Of a stretch of DNA of 29,420 nt, positions 6,723 through 14,430 are shown piece after piece. A model generated the notes under the pieces. The model worked only from the letters and a program-made list of their open reading frames with translations. It was not told the DNA's origin and did no database searches. The position numbers and the translations under genes were made by a program. Source of the stretch: a virus; the IMG/VR virus record IMGVR_UViG_3300031524_000060, positions 1 to 29,420 of that record. One strand, written 5' to 3'. Position 1 is the stretch's first letter; each line of letters begins with the position of its first letter.

Positions 6723-7036
6723 GCTTCGTCGTCCTCCTTAGGCTTGATGACGCCCATGAGCGTCGTGAACATGGTGTCGCGTCCGTCGTTCTCCCGCCGC
6801 TCGTGGAGCAGCAGGCCGTCGTTGAATGCCTTGCGGATGAGGCAGCGCAGATTGTCTTCCAGCGCCGCGTCAGCGAGCCGGTTGGCGATGCGGCTGTTCT
6901 CCATCTCGCGGCGCGTGACGAGGTAGGAGGCATGGAGCACCACATGGCGCTCCCGAGGGATCACCACGAAGCCAGCGCCCCGCAGGCGCGAAGCCCAATA
7001 CTCCAGCAGCGCGCTCTCCGTCACAGGGTCGATCAT
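6719..7036 (-). CDS. Hypothetical phage protein
   Basis: 105 residues starting MIDPVTESALLEYWASRLR at the ATG that overlaps the upstream stop; the in-frame extension to 7198 is composition-poor shadow sequence. The protein is mostly helical (RREMENSRIANRLADAALED) and ends in an acidic tail (KPKEDDEA). FVVIPRERHVVLHASYL may form a central strand pair. No family was recognised. It lies between a small membrane protein and the 59-aa gene in the operon. Confidence 0.65.
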   Translation of the reverse strand: MIDPVTESALLEYWASRLRGAGFVVIPRERHVVLHASYLVTRREMENSRIANRLADAALEDNLRCLIRKAFNDGLLLHERRENDGRDTMFTTLMGVIKPKEDDEA

Positions 7037-7257
7037 GCGCGCCACCACTTCCAAGTGTTCCGAACGTGGATCACGAGCATGGTCACGTTGAGCGGCAACA
7101 GGCCCCACAGGTCCATGTGGACCATGAGGGTCCACCACGGCACCTGAGCGCACACTCCGAGCACTGGCCCCCATACGCGCTTCGAGCCGTAGAGCCACGA
7201 GCTAATGATGGTCAGTGCCGATGCGGCGAACTGACAAGCTAAGCTGGCGGCGTCCAA
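7033..7257 (-). CDS. Small membrane protein (PnuC-like two-helix segment), start uncertain
   Basis: About 74 residues if started at TTG 7257; a start at 7287 is also open. Hydrophobic stretches around FAASALTIISSWLYG and PVLGVCAQVPWWTLMVHMDLW, followed by PLNVTMLVIHVRNTWKWW, resemble part of the membrane core of PnuC-type nicotinamide riboside transporters, but the protein is far too short to be one. Comparable short proteins occur in many phage genomes with unknown function. It overlaps the end of the exonuclease gene. Confidence 0.6.
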   Translation of the reverse strand: MDAASLACQFAASALTIISSWLYGSKRVWGPVLGVCAQVPWWTLMVHMDLWGLLPLNVTMLVIHVRNTWKWWRA

Positions 7258-8033
7258 AGGATCGGCTCCTTCTTCACTGCATCCCAATCGCTGTTGCGGA
7301 GGATGCGGGCCATACGCGCCTGCTTGAGCGCGTCAGCCTCAGTGAGCCCGCGAGCCTCGTAGGCCGCCTTGACGCACTTCCACAGTTCCTCAGCAGAGGA
7401 CTTCTGGTGAATGGTCGAGAGGATGGCCTGAGCCTTCTTGGGTCCTGTACCCGGCAGGCCGGGGTAGCCGTCCGCCGTGTCGCCCACGAGAACCTGATAG
7501 AAGAACCACCAGTCCGCTTCGTACTTGTCGATCTTCTGGACCGCCTTGTTGTCGTATAGCGTGCAAGGAATGGTCTTCATGTCCTTGTCCGCCGAACAGA
7601 TGATGGTGTTCGCATCCCGCGTGGCGAAGATGCCCATCACGTCGTCCGCCTCCAGCCCATCGAACTTAAACGAGGGCCAGGTATCCTCCGCGCGCTTGAG
7701 GACTTCCATGTAGGCGACGGGTTTCCGCGTGTCCTTGCGGTTCTGCTTGTAGGTCGGGTCCACGTCGTAGCGGAAGTTACGGCCCGCCGAGATGCACAGG
7801 AGCACGTCGTCGGTCTCGAACTTGTCCGTCAGGCGCTTGATGGCCCGCTCTACGCCGCCGAAGGCTTCCCCGGCGTCACTGACGAGCGTGTGGGTGTTGG
7901 CGTCAGTCTCGTCACCCGTGACGGATGACCACTTGATGTCCCTCTCAACGGCGGCGCACTGTCTGAAGATAACAAGGTCCGCGTCGATCAGGAGCTTCGG
8001 CGTCTTCAGCGGTACACGCTGACTTGCAACCAC
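7239..8033 (-). CDS. 5'-3' exonuclease, T7 gp6-like (FEN1 family)
   Basis: 264 residues from a GTG start. The N-terminal LLIDADLVIFRQC holds the first metal-binding Asp. GLEADDVMGIFA and CSADKDMKTIP provide the further carboxylates. VGDTADGYPGLPGTGPKKA is the helix-3-turn-helix that tracks DNA in flap nucleases. In T7 the homologous gp6 removes RNA primers and helps degrade host DNA and recombine concatemers. Its size is close to that of T7 gp6 (about 300). It follows DNA polymerase in the operon, separated only by a short HTH gene and a tiny open frame. Confidence 0.92.
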   Translation of the reverse strand: MVASQRVPLKTPKLLIDADLVIFRQCAAVERDIKWSSVTGDETDANTHTLVSDAGEAFGGVERAIKRLTDKFETDDVLLCISAGRNFRYDVDPTYKQNRKDTRKPVAYMEVLKRAEDTWPSFKFDGLEADDVMGIFATRDANTIICSADKDMKTIPCTLYDNKAVQKIDKYEADWWFFYQVLVGDTADGYPGLPGTGPKKAQAILSTIHQKSSAEELWKCVKAAYEARGLTEADALKQARMARILRNSDWDAVKKEPILWTPPA

Positions 8034-8077
8034 GTCCGGGGGTCCAGCATGGTCATGAAGAAGATGTAGAGGAGCAC
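8006..8077 (-). CDS. Possible 23-aa hydrophobic micropeptide
   Basis: GTG at 8077 overlaps the stop of the upstream HTH gene (TAGTG) and opens a 23-codon frame reading MLLYIFFMTMLDPRTWLQ and four further residues. It overlaps the start of the exonuclease gene by 28 bp. The hydrophobic N-terminus and the stop-start overlap fit the operon's habit, but a frame this short may be chance or may only couple translation to the exonuclease start. Confidence 0.25.
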   Translation of the reverse strand: MLLYIFFMTMLDPRTWLQVSVYR

Positions 8078-8271
8078 TATCCCTCGCTTTCGTTGATGAG
8101 GCGCATCCCGACCGCCGTAATGAGCCAGCGTTGGCCGTACAGTCCCCGGTCGATGCGTGTTGTGATGAGACCCTTGCAGGCGGCCATCGCTACGTGAGCG
8201 GCGTGCTGCCGTGCAAAGTCGCACTGGAGCGTGAACGGTGCCCGCCATGCGCGGCGGAGCACCTTCAGCAT
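8077..8271 (-). CDS. Small winged-helix/HTH phage protein
   Basis: 64 residues from ATG 8271. The stretch FARQHAAHVAMAACKGLITT followed by RWLITAVGMRLIN has the spacing of a winged helix-turn-helix, with recognition helix VAMAACKGLI and a wing before RWLIT. Similar tiny proteins sit next to polymerase genes in T7-like phages of Alphaproteobacteria. It starts just after the DNA polymerase stop. It is probably DNA-binding, perhaps a regulator. The upstream extension lies inside the polymerase gene. Confidence 0.6.
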   Translation of the reverse strand: MLKVLRRAWRAPFTLQCDFARQHAAHVAMAACKGLITTRIDRGLYGQRWLITAVGMRLINESEG

Positions 8272-8281
8272 CAGTTGATCG

Positions 8282-10348
8282 TCAGTGGCAGTCGCGCCAA
8301 TTCCGACCGATCTTGAACTCACTCGCGAGTGGCACACGGAAGCCGAGCTTGACGCCTGCTTCTTGGGCGCACGCAACGAGCGTTTGACCGACTTCTTCTG
8401 CAATGGATTTCCTACATGCTATCTGTTGCTCGTCGTGGACCCACAGCATCACCACGAAGTCCCTGCCCCACACGTAGCCCTTCGCTTCGAGGGCGTCCGT
8501 CGCATCGCAGAGCCACTGCTTGCACAGGATGGCCTCGATGCTAGAGCACGCGAAGTTGAGAGCGGAGTGGTCAGAGCGACATGGCACCAGCCGGTCGTCG
8601 AGACCGGGCAAGTGGTTCTTGAAGTGCTTCATGCACGCCTTGAGCTTCGCGTGCAGCTTGCCGAGCTTCAGTTTCTCGTCGAAGCTCTTGCGGACTACCG
8701 TGCCCACTTCCTTGTCGGAGCGGATGCGGATAGCGCCCTTGGCGGTCGTGGTCTTGAAGAACTTGTCGAACAGTGAGCCCCATTCGGGGTTCTTGTTCCT
8801 CGCCGTTATCAGGCAGTCGCGGACGACGCGCCCGGACTTGGGAGGGAAGCAACCGAATAGGTAGGAATACCCGAATGTCTTCGCACCCTTCTCTCGAAGG
8901 ATGTTGTGAAGCTCACTGTGCTTATCACGAGGCTCATCAGGGCCAACGAGCCCCATAGCCTGCGTATGCGACCAGTGAACGTCACCGCTTGTGACGATGT
9001 TGGAATACGTTCCTCCGTCTAGTGGGTGAAGGAGATGAGCCAGAGCGCGAAGCTGGAGGCCGCTCATGTCGGCTCCGACTTGCACAATCTCCTCGTCAGC
9101 GCCTCCCCAGCCCGCCTGCGTGGTCGTGATGCCGTTCGGGCCGAACAGTTCGCGGCACTCAGCGCCGTAGGGAGACTTCGAGGCTGGCACTTGCCCCATG
9201 TTGGGGCTGAAATGCGATGCGCGGCTGTGGACGGTCCCCATCGGGTCCATCGCGCCGTGTATCTTGTGGTCCTCAGTGTTGACCTTCTTCAGCCACGCGT
9301 TGTCGCCGTCAGCCAACTGCCCGAGCCGCTTGTCGAGCAAAAGGTACTCGACGAGCTTCGTGGCCTGCGGGTACACGTCGCCAATGCCTTGAAGCACGTC
9401 GTCGTCCAGCTTGGCCTCGCCGCTCTCCGTGAACTCGTTGGGCTCCCAGCCAAGCTCCTTCAGCTTCTTGATGCTGTGGCGGCGGCTGGAGGGGTTGTAG
9501 GTGACGGGCTCAATCTTCGTGAGCGGGTAGCCCTTGAAGACCTTCTTGTGAACGGGCGAGCCGAACTCGTCCTCGCATGTGTACTCAGCGTACTCGCCCC
9601 AGTACCCGGCCTTCTTGTCAGGCCGCTTGGGCGTCCACGTCTTCGCGCAGCCCTCAGCGTCGAGGGACTTCGTGACGGGCTCGTACCACGTCCCGAACTG
9701 AGCGATGAGGTCCTTCGCGATGAGGTCCTGCTTGCCCAGCAGCGCGACGTGAAGCTCCTGAGCCGCCTTCTCGTCGAACCAGACGCCTGCTGCCTCCATG
9801 CGGCGGCAGAGGATAGCGATGCGGTGCTCAAGCTCGATGGCACGCTGGCTGTAGGTGTCGGGCTTCAGCCAGTCCCACAAGGCGTCCTGCACGTCCACGT
9901 CGCTTTCGCAACGCTCCTGCATCTCTGGTGTGAACTCGCTCCAGTCCTCGATGTCGGCGTGGAGCTTCTGCACCCCGAGACGATAGCCCCATGCCTCGAT
10001 GCTGTGCTTGCCGTGGAGCTTGCCGGGCAGACGCCCAGCCTTCACCAAGCCCGCATCGCTGTCCTTCTGCGAGGGGCGCATGACCTTGACCACGACGTAG
10101 CTATCCACCTTCTTCTCCCGAGCGGGAGCGAAGCCGTGGAGCTTTTCAAGCACAGGGAAGTCGTAGACGATGCCGAAGTGGGCGATGAGCTTGTCCGCCT
10201 TCTCCAGCGTCTCAAGAGCCTGCGGGATTTGGTCAGGCCCCCAAGCGAACTTCTCCTTGGTGTCCACGTCCTTTGCATTGATGCAGTGGAGCTTAGTCAC
10301 CACGTCGAGAAAGCCATTCGCCTCGATGTCGAAGTGAAGGCGCTTCAT
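8282..10348 (-). CDS. DNA polymerase, family A, T7 gp5-like
   Basis: 688 residues (T7 gp5 has 704). The N-terminal 3'-5' exonuclease domain is complete: FDIEANG (Exo I), HFGIVYDFPVL (Exo II) and CESDVDVQDALW (Exo III). The polymerase domain has motif A GADMSGLQLRALAH, motif B in ILREKGAKTFGYSYLFG and motif C MLWVHDEQQIA. It replicates the phage genome, in T7 with host thioredoxin as clamp; whether a thioredoxin-binding loop is present was not established. It overlaps the upstream 75-aa membrane protein gene by ATGA. It is placed downstream of primase-helicase as in other members of the group. Confidence 0.97.
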   Translation of the reverse strand: MKRLHFDIEANGFLDVVTKLHCINAKDVDTKEKFAWGPDQIPQALETLEKADKLIAHFGIVYDFPVLEKLHGFAPAREKKVDSYVVVKVMRPSQKDSDAGLVKAGRLPGKLHGKHSIEAWGYRLGVQKLHADIEDWSEFTPEMQERCESDVDVQDALWDWLKPDTYSQRAIELEHRIAILCRRMEAAGVWFDEKAAQELHVALLGKQDLIAKDLIAQFGTWYEPVTKSLDAEGCAKTWTPKRPDKKAGYWGEYAEYTCEDEFGSPVHKKVFKGYPLTKIEPVTYNPSSRRHSIKKLKELGWEPNEFTESGEAKLDDDVLQGIGDVYPQATKLVEYLLLDKRLGQLADGDNAWLKKVNTEDHKIHGAMDPMGTVHSRASHFSPNMGQVPASKSPYGAECRELFGPNGITTTQAGWGGADEEIVQVGADMSGLQLRALAHLLHPLDGGTYSNIVTSGDVHWSHTQAMGLVGPDEPRDKHSELHNILREKGAKTFGYSYLFGCFPPKSGRVVRDCLITARNKNPEWGSLFDKFFKTTTAKGAIRIRSDKEVGTVVRKSFDEKLKLGKLHAKLKACMKHFKNHLPGLDDRLVPCRSDHSALNFACSSIEAILCKQWLCDATDALEAKGYVWGRDFVVMLWVHDEQQIACRKSIAEEVGQTLVACAQEAGVKLGFRVPLASEFKIGRNWRDCH

Positions 10349-10572
10349 TCACGCCACACAGCCACAAAGGTCCCGCAGAAGGCCCCTGCCGCTGCGGGCA
10401 AAAGCATCCAATGGTCTTCCGTGTAACTGATGACTGAGAAGCCACCGAGCAGGATGATGATGACGGAATAGTATCCTGCCTTCAGCGCCTTCCCGCTCGT
10501 AGTGCAGATGTTGTAGCGCGCCCACACGAAATCGAGTGTGAACAACGCCACGAAGACCAAGAAGGGCTTCAT
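10345..10572 (-). CDS. Small membrane protein between helicase and DNA polymerase
   Basis: 75 residues starting MKPFLVFVALFTLDFVWARY. Three hydrophobic helices can be drawn (about residues 3-16, 30-45 and 52-70) with short polar loops. It begins 8 bp after the primase-helicase stop and overlaps the polymerase start by 4 bp (ATGA). The pattern FLxFVxLFTLDFVWARY recurs in small membrane proteins of phages and bacteria without known function. An in-frame extension to 10674 inside the helicase gene is rejected. Confidence 0.65.
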   Translation of the reverse strand: MKPFLVFVALFTLDFVWARYNICTTSGKALKAGYYSVIIILLGGFSVISYTEDHWMLLPAAAGAFCGTFVAVWRE

Positions 10573-10580
10573 CGGTTCTC

Positions 10581-12188
10581 CTAAAGAGCGGCGAGCACTG
10601 GCGTTGCGAGCCAGCCTGTCTGCCTGTTGTAGATGAGGGTGTCGGCCACGCCGGTATCTCCGGTCTCGCGGCATTTCAGAACGCGGATGATGCTCTGATC
10701 CTTCAGGTCTTCTTCGGCCTGTTGGTCCCGCTCCAGCGCCAGCACGTTAAACGAAAGCTGCTCAAGCGCCGCTGAGCCGCGTAGGTCGCTCAGGGAGATG
10801 CTGGAGCCCTCGTTGAAGCTCTTGTCCTTCGCCCGCTTGAGATGGACGATGGCGATGATGCCGACGCCGGTCTCCTGCACGAGCGAAGCCAGCTTCGTCA
10901 TGAGGATGTCGATGTCCTTGCGCTCGCCCTCGCTGCTGCTCTCCATGCCTGACGTGACGATGGAAATGTGGTCGAGGAAGATGAAGTCGCACTTCTCGAC
11001 GGTCGCCATGTAGCGGAGCTTGGCGATGAGGTTGGCCTGCTCCAGCGAGCCGAAGTGGTTGTAGAAGCTCATCCGCTGGTGAATGACCTCAGCAGCCGTT
11101 GCGGCGTATTGCTCCCTCGTGAGGAGCCCTGAGTTCGCGCGGAGCTTCGAGAGTGGGATGGAGTGGTGAAGCGCGACGTAAGCCTTCGCGGTCTTCTTGA
11201 ACTGCTCCTCCAAGAACACGTTGCCAATCTTCAGGCCGTGCGTCTGGTGGAGGTTGTAGGCGATCTGGCGTGCCCAAGTGGACTTGCCGATGCCTGAGCC
11301 AGCCGTGAGGAGCGTTAGCTCGCCCTTGCGCCAGCCCATCAGTTTATCTTGAAGCTCTGGACACCCGTCGATGTCGTAGCCGGGAGCCATCTCCTCCATG
11401 AGGTCGTCAACGGAGATGTCGGCACCGTTCACGATGCCATCGGGACGCCACGGCTTCGCCTTCCAGAACGCATCCACCAGAGCGGCGGGGCCGTCCTTCA
11501 GCAGGACCTCGTTGGCGTCCTTGCGGCCCAACACGGCGATCTGCACCTTGCCGACCGGCAGGGCTGCTGCGGCTTCCTCAGCCGCAAGGCGTCCGGGCTC
11601 GTCCTGATCGAACATGAGGACGATCTTCTTGAAGCGGTCCAGCCACTCGTAATAGCGCTGGCAGTTGTAGGCCGCGTCCTTCGAGCCATTGGGTAGCGAG
11701 ACGACGGCGTACTTGTGCTTGAACGCCTGCGAGACGCTGAGCGCGTCTATCTCGCCTTCCGTGATGACGACACTGAGGTCCCCGCCTGCCAGCCACATGC
11801 CATAGAGGGGCATGTCCTTGCTACCGTTGATGCACTGGAACTTCTTGCCAGCGCGCCTGATCTTCTGAGCGACCAGTTCGCCGCCTTCGTCGCGGTAGTT
11901 CGCAATGTGGCACTTCTCATCCACATTGATCTGGTAACCCCACTTCTCCAGCGTCTCGCGTGTCAGCCCTCGATCATTGAGGTCCGCGTAGATGCCAGTC
12001 TTGTAGTCCTTCGAGATGCGCTGTTCCTTTCGCTCGTATGTGCCATCAGTCGGAGGCTCCCAATGCCCACAGCCCATGCCGAAGCACGAGGCAGAGCCAT
12101 CCAGGTATCGACCTAGATTGTCTTTGCTCCCGCACTTCGGGCATGGTTCTTTGTGGGAGAAGCCAGCGCTCTCGCGCTTAGGCCGCAC
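10581..12188 (-). CDS. DNA primase-helicase, T7 gp4-like
   Basis: 535 residues from GTG. The N-terminal zinc-binding motif has Cys16, Cys19, Cys35 and Cys40 (CPKCGS and CFGMGCGHW). A TOPRIM primase domain follows, with TEGEIDALS (Glu145) and MFDQDEPGR (Asp194, Asp196). The RecA-like hexameric helicase has Walker A GSGIGKST (297-304), Walker B in FIFLDHIS and the QLSFNVLALERDQQ arginine-finger region. It unwinds DNA and lays primers at the phage fork. T7 gp4 ends in an acidic tail with a terminal Phe that docks the polymerase; here the end is GWLATPVLAAL, so that contact must differ. It overlaps the upstream HTH gene by 11 bp. Confidence 0.96.
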   Translation of the reverse strand: MRPKRESAGFSHKEPCPKCGSKDNLGRYLDGSASCFGMGCGHWEPPTDGTYERKEQRISKDYKTGIYADLNDRGLTRETLEKWGYQINVDEKCHIANYRDEGGELVAQKIRRAGKKFQCINGSKDMPLYGMWLAGGDLSVVITEGEIDALSVSQAFKHKYAVVSLPNGSKDAAYNCQRYYEWLDRFKKIVLMFDQDEPGRLAAEEAAAALPVGKVQIAVLGRKDANEVLLKDGPAALVDAFWKAKPWRPDGIVNGADISVDDLMEEMAPGYDIDGCPELQDKLMGWRKGELTLLTAGSGIGKSTWARQIAYNLHQTHGLKIGNVFLEEQFKKTAKAYVALHHSIPLSKLRANSGLLTREQYAATAAEVIHQRMSFYNHFGSLEQANLIAKLRYMATVEKCDFIFLDHISIVTSGMESSSEGERKDIDILMTKLASLVQETGVGIIAIVHLKRAKDKSFNEGSSISLSDLRGSAALEQLSFNVLALERDQQAEEDLKDQSIIRVLKCRETGDTGVADTLIYNRQTGWLATPVLAAL

Positions 12189-12438
12189 GCGTCTGGTGAC
12201 GCAGTTCGATCAGGCGGTAGGAGGCGTACTTGTCGCCCTCCTCGTCCTCCTTGATCGTCGTGACAATCTCGAAGCCCGCTTCACGCAGATCGTGAATGCA
12301 CGCGGCGAGCCGCATGGTCCCGTAGGTCGAGAAGGCCACGAGCGGCGAGATTGCCCCACGCGTCCGCATGTAGTGGAGAACCTTCTTCCCGAGGGGCTTC
12401 AGGCGCAGTTCGGCAGTCATGGTGCTGTAAGCGTTCAC
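12178..12438 (-). CDS. Small winged-helix DNA-binding protein
   Basis: 86 residues from GTG 12438, preceded by GAGG at a 6-bp spacing; an internal ATG (12420) is an alternative. The core GKKVLHYMRTRGAISPLVAF followed by TMRLAACIHDLREAGFEIVT has the layout of an HTH/winged helix (helix, turn, recognition helix MRLAACIHDLR, wing). Such HTH proteins lie upstream of primase genes in many phages and may regulate or help load replication proteins. It overlaps the primase-helicase start. Confidence 0.65.
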   Translation of the reverse strand: MNAYSTMTAELRLKPLGKKVLHYMRTRGAISPLVAFSTYGTMRLAACIHDLREAGFEIVTTIKEDEEGDKYASYRLIELRHQTRAA

Positions 12439-12439
12439 G

Positions 12440-12562
12440 TCAGTCCTCGATCTGTGAGTTGGGGATGAGCCAGTAGTTGACGGTCTGCCATCGACCGTCG
12501 ATGAGGCGCTGGTGGGCGATGTAGTCGCCGTCAGTGCCAAACCAGATGTCGTAGCGGTCCAT
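12440..12562 (-). CDS. Very small phage protein (40 aa)
   Basis: An ATG at 12562 overlaps the upstream stop by one base (TGATG) and opens a 40-codon frame reading MDRYDIWFGTDGDYIAHQRL and ending NSQIED. Its stop is one base before the next GTG. The Trp/Tyr-rich beta-strand pattern with DGDY and DGRWQTVNYW repeats looks like a genuine small beta protein rather than chance. Function unknown. Confidence 0.55.
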   Translation of the reverse strand: MDRYDIWFGTDGDYIAHQRLIDGRWQTVNYWLIPNSQIED

Positions 12563-12789
12563 CAGCGCTTGCCACGCTTCGTCTCAGGAAACACGAACGC
12601 AACCTCGCCGCCTGTCATGGCCTTGAAGCGCTTAATCGCGTCCTTGGGGGTTGCCCCATTGATCGTCACTTCGCTGCCGTTGATGAGCAGCTTGAACGGG
12701 CGGAGATGCTTCCGCATGTGCGGTCGCACGGCTTCGATGTCGCACTCACGAGGAGCATCGACGGCGAACAGGCGGGAGGTTGCTGTCAT
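12562..12789 (-). CDS. Small hypothetical phage protein
   Basis: 75 residues starting MTATSRLFAVDAPREC, with an alpha/beta pattern (PFKLLINGSEVTINGATPKD) and a basic tail (PETKRGKR). The element NGATPKDAIKRFKAMTGGEVAFV resembles a small substrate- or DNA-binding fold, but no family was identified. It starts 7 bp after the endonuclease I stop and overlaps the 40-aa gene. Confidence 0.6.
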   Translation of the reverse strand: MTATSRLFAVDAPRECDIEAVRPHMRKHLRPFKLLINGSEVTINGATPKDAIKRFKAMTGGEVAFVFPETKRGKR

Positions 12790-12796
12790 GTAGTTC

Positions 12797-13237
12797 CTAC
12801 TTCTTGGTGGGTTTCTTCAGGTCTTTGATCCACGAAGCAGGCACAACGCCCCTGTCCGCCCACGTAAAGCCGTGGTCGTCCGCCCATTTGGCGTAGGTCG
12901 TCTTGCTGCCTTTGTAGATCGGCTTCTTCGCGTCCTGAAAGACGATGCGGATGTCGAGGTCAGGATGCTGCTCCTTGAGGAGGATCATCTTCTGACGCTC
13001 TTGCGCGCCGTTGCTGTCAGACCTAAAGCCGCCGAAGCGGCCCTTGGCCTCAATCAGGATTTTCGTGTTGCGAATGGTGAAGTCAGGGAGGTACTTCGCC
13101 TCCCTTGCCGGGACGGTGTAGTGGACCCACTGACTTTCGTAGTCGTAGGACACACCCGCATCGTCAAGCTGGTCCGCAACCTTCTTCTCTAATCGGGAGC
13201 GATACCGAGCCTCAACGAGGATCGGCTTGCTTGCCAT
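12797..13237 (-). CDS. Endonuclease I, T7 gp3-like Holliday junction resolvase
   Basis: 146 residues (T7 gp3 has 149). The PD-(D/E)XK active site is complete: Glu17 in YRSRLEKKVADQL, PDFTI (Asp52), and IEAKGRF (Glu63, Lys65). The T7 enzyme forms an intertwined dimer that resolves branched DNA and degrades host DNA to supply nucleotides. Its start overlaps the stop of the ssDNA-binding protein gene (TGATG), matching the gp2.5-gp3 order of T7. Confidence 0.94.
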   Translation of the reverse strand: MASKPILVEARYRSRLEKKVADQLDDAGVSYDYESQWVHYTVPAREAKYLPDFTIRNTKILIEAKGRFGGFRSDSNGAQERQKMILLKEQHPDLDIRIVFQDAKKPIYKGSKTTYAKWADDHGFTWADRGVVPASWIKDLKKPTKK

Positions 13238-13830
13238 CAGAGCTTGAAGGCGTCGTCACCAGCCGGGGCCTCGTCGTCACCGCTGGTGTCAGCAGCTTCG
13301 TCGGTGCCTTCTTCATCTCCGAACGCAGTCGGCTCGTACTCGTCGGCGTCGAAGCCATCCTCAGCAGCGCCGAAGGCTGCATTGGCGTCGAAGCCTTCCG
13401 AGAGCTTGAGGACGCGAACGGCATCCGGCCACAGGCTCACGCCGCGCTTAGCGCCCTTCTCCCATGCGGCAATCACGCCCGCGATGCGGATGAGAGAGCC
13501 ACCACGAACGACGGTGCCCTGCTTCAGCGGCTTGCCCTTGCTGTCAGTGAGCATGGGCTTCTTCTTCGGGGACTTGAAGTTGAACGCAATCGCGCCCTCC
13601 TTCGTCTCCTTCCACGGCAGATGGACGTTCTTCTTGCCAGCGAAGTATTCGTCGGCAACGGCCTGAATGGCCTCTTGGAACGTCTCGGTATAAGCCTCGT
13701 CGGCAGTCGCTTCGGTCTTATACTTGCCGTCTGCGTACTCGCCCTTCGTGTCGGGCTCTGACAGCTTCGGGTAACGGGCGGTCATGACTTCGGTAACGAA
13801 GGGGACGTACTTGAACTTCTTGTCAGCCAT
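13237..13830 (-). CDS. Single-stranded DNA-binding protein, T7 gp2.5-like
   Basis: 197 residues. The N-terminal OB-fold region is rich in basic and aromatic residues (KKFKYVPFVTEVMTARYPKL) and includes GTVVRGGSLIRIAGVIAAW. The C-terminal third is strongly acidic and ends APAGDDAFKL. In T7 gp2.5 the acidic tail with a near-terminal Phe contacts polymerase and helicase; the tail is present here with Phe at the third position from the end. It coats ssDNA during replication and recombination. AAAGGAAA lies about 12 bp upstream of its ATG, and a 74-bp gap precedes it, one of few gaps in the operon. Confidence 0.9.
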   Translation of the reverse strand: MADKKFKYVPFVTEVMTARYPKLSEPDTKGEYADGKYKTEATADEAYTETFQEAIQAVADEYFAGKKNVHLPWKETKEGAIAFNFKSPKKKPMLTDSKGKPLKQGTVVRGGSLIRIAGVIAAWEKGAKRGVSLWPDAVRVLKLSEGFDANAAFGAAEDGFDADEYEPTAFGDEEGTDEAADTSGDDEAPAGDDAFKL

Positions 13831-13904
13831 TGTTGCTGATAGTTTCCTTTTCAGGGGTAGAGGAGATGCACCAGCGCCTCAGAGGGCTGAAGGTGCGGTA
13901 GCCG

Positions 13905-14285
13905 TCACGCCCGTTCGGACGTGATGTCGAGACGCGCCAGATGGACGCTGCGGATTTCGAAGACTGCGATCTGGCCTTCGTATCCGTCGTTCTCCAGCGT
14001 CTCGCGGGCGAACTCCTCCGCGTGCTGGAGCGTCATGAAGGCGTCTCCAGTGAACGCGAAGTTGACCATGCCGTCGTGCATCCACGCGGTAGCAAAGCGC
14101 GGTCGAGCGGGCTCAGCGCTCGTTAGCTCCCACGGCTCGAAGTACCACTTCGAAATACCGAGGCGCGGCTCGTCGAGCTTGACGTTGATGTGACCGACGT
14201 AGTTGCTGGGAATGACTTCGCCTTCGACGCCGAGGGCTCCGATGAGGACGCGCTGTCCGATTGAGAAGGCTTCAGTCAAGGCCAT
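13905..14285 (-). CDS. Hypothetical phage protein with SH3-like N-terminus
   Basis: 126 residues from the ATG at 14285 (MALTEAFSIGQRVLIGALG). The first 50 residues have the spacing of a small beta-barrel (IGQRVLIGALGVEGEV, then HINVKLD and ISKWYFEPWEL). The rest is mixed alpha/beta (FARETLENDGYEGQIAVFEI) and ends LARLDITSERA. No family was recognised. It overlaps the preceding 52-aa gene by 14 bp and is followed by the 74-bp gap before the ssDNA-binding protein gene. Confidence 0.65.
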   Translation of the reverse strand: MALTEAFSIGQRVLIGALGVEGEVIPSNYVGHINVKLDEPRLGISKWYFEPWELTSAEPARPRFATAWMHDGMVNFAFTGDAFMTLQHAEEFARETLENDGYEGQIAVFEIRSVHLARLDITSERA

Positions 14286-14430
14286 GCTCCTTACGAAGGT
14301 TGCGCTCGATGGTCTGCACGTCGATACCAACGCTCATCATCTTGACGGCGTGGTCGTATGGGATTGCCCCGTCGCGTTCGACGTAGGCACGGGCCTGAGC
14401 GAGCAGGCTACGCAAATGCGTATTTTGCAT
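14272..14430 (-). CDS. Small hypothetical phage protein (52 aa)
   Basis: Starts MQNTHLRSLLAQARAYVERD within the last codons of the RNA polymerase gene (23-bp overlap) and ends RNLRKEHGLD. It is predicted to be all-helical, with the central GIDVQTIERNLR resembling a small HTH or anti-parallel helix pair. Early T7-like genes just after the polymerase often encode small host-takeover proteins, but this is only context. The upstream extension lies in the polymerase frame and is not used. Confidence 0.55.
   Translation of the reverse strand: MQNTHLRSLLAQARAYVERDGAIPYDHAVKMMSVGIDVQTIERNLRKEHGLD

Noticed and set aside
9026-10426. 466-residue + strand open frame
   Set aside because: It is antisense to the DNA polymerase gene, whose exonuclease and polymerase motifs are complete; the + frame has no recognisable domain.
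13831-13904. Terminator or phage promoter in the gap upstream of the ssDNA-binding protein gene
   Set aside because: A GCACC...GGTGC structure can be drawn, but there is no T run, and no matching sequence was seen upstream of other genes to support a phage promoter.
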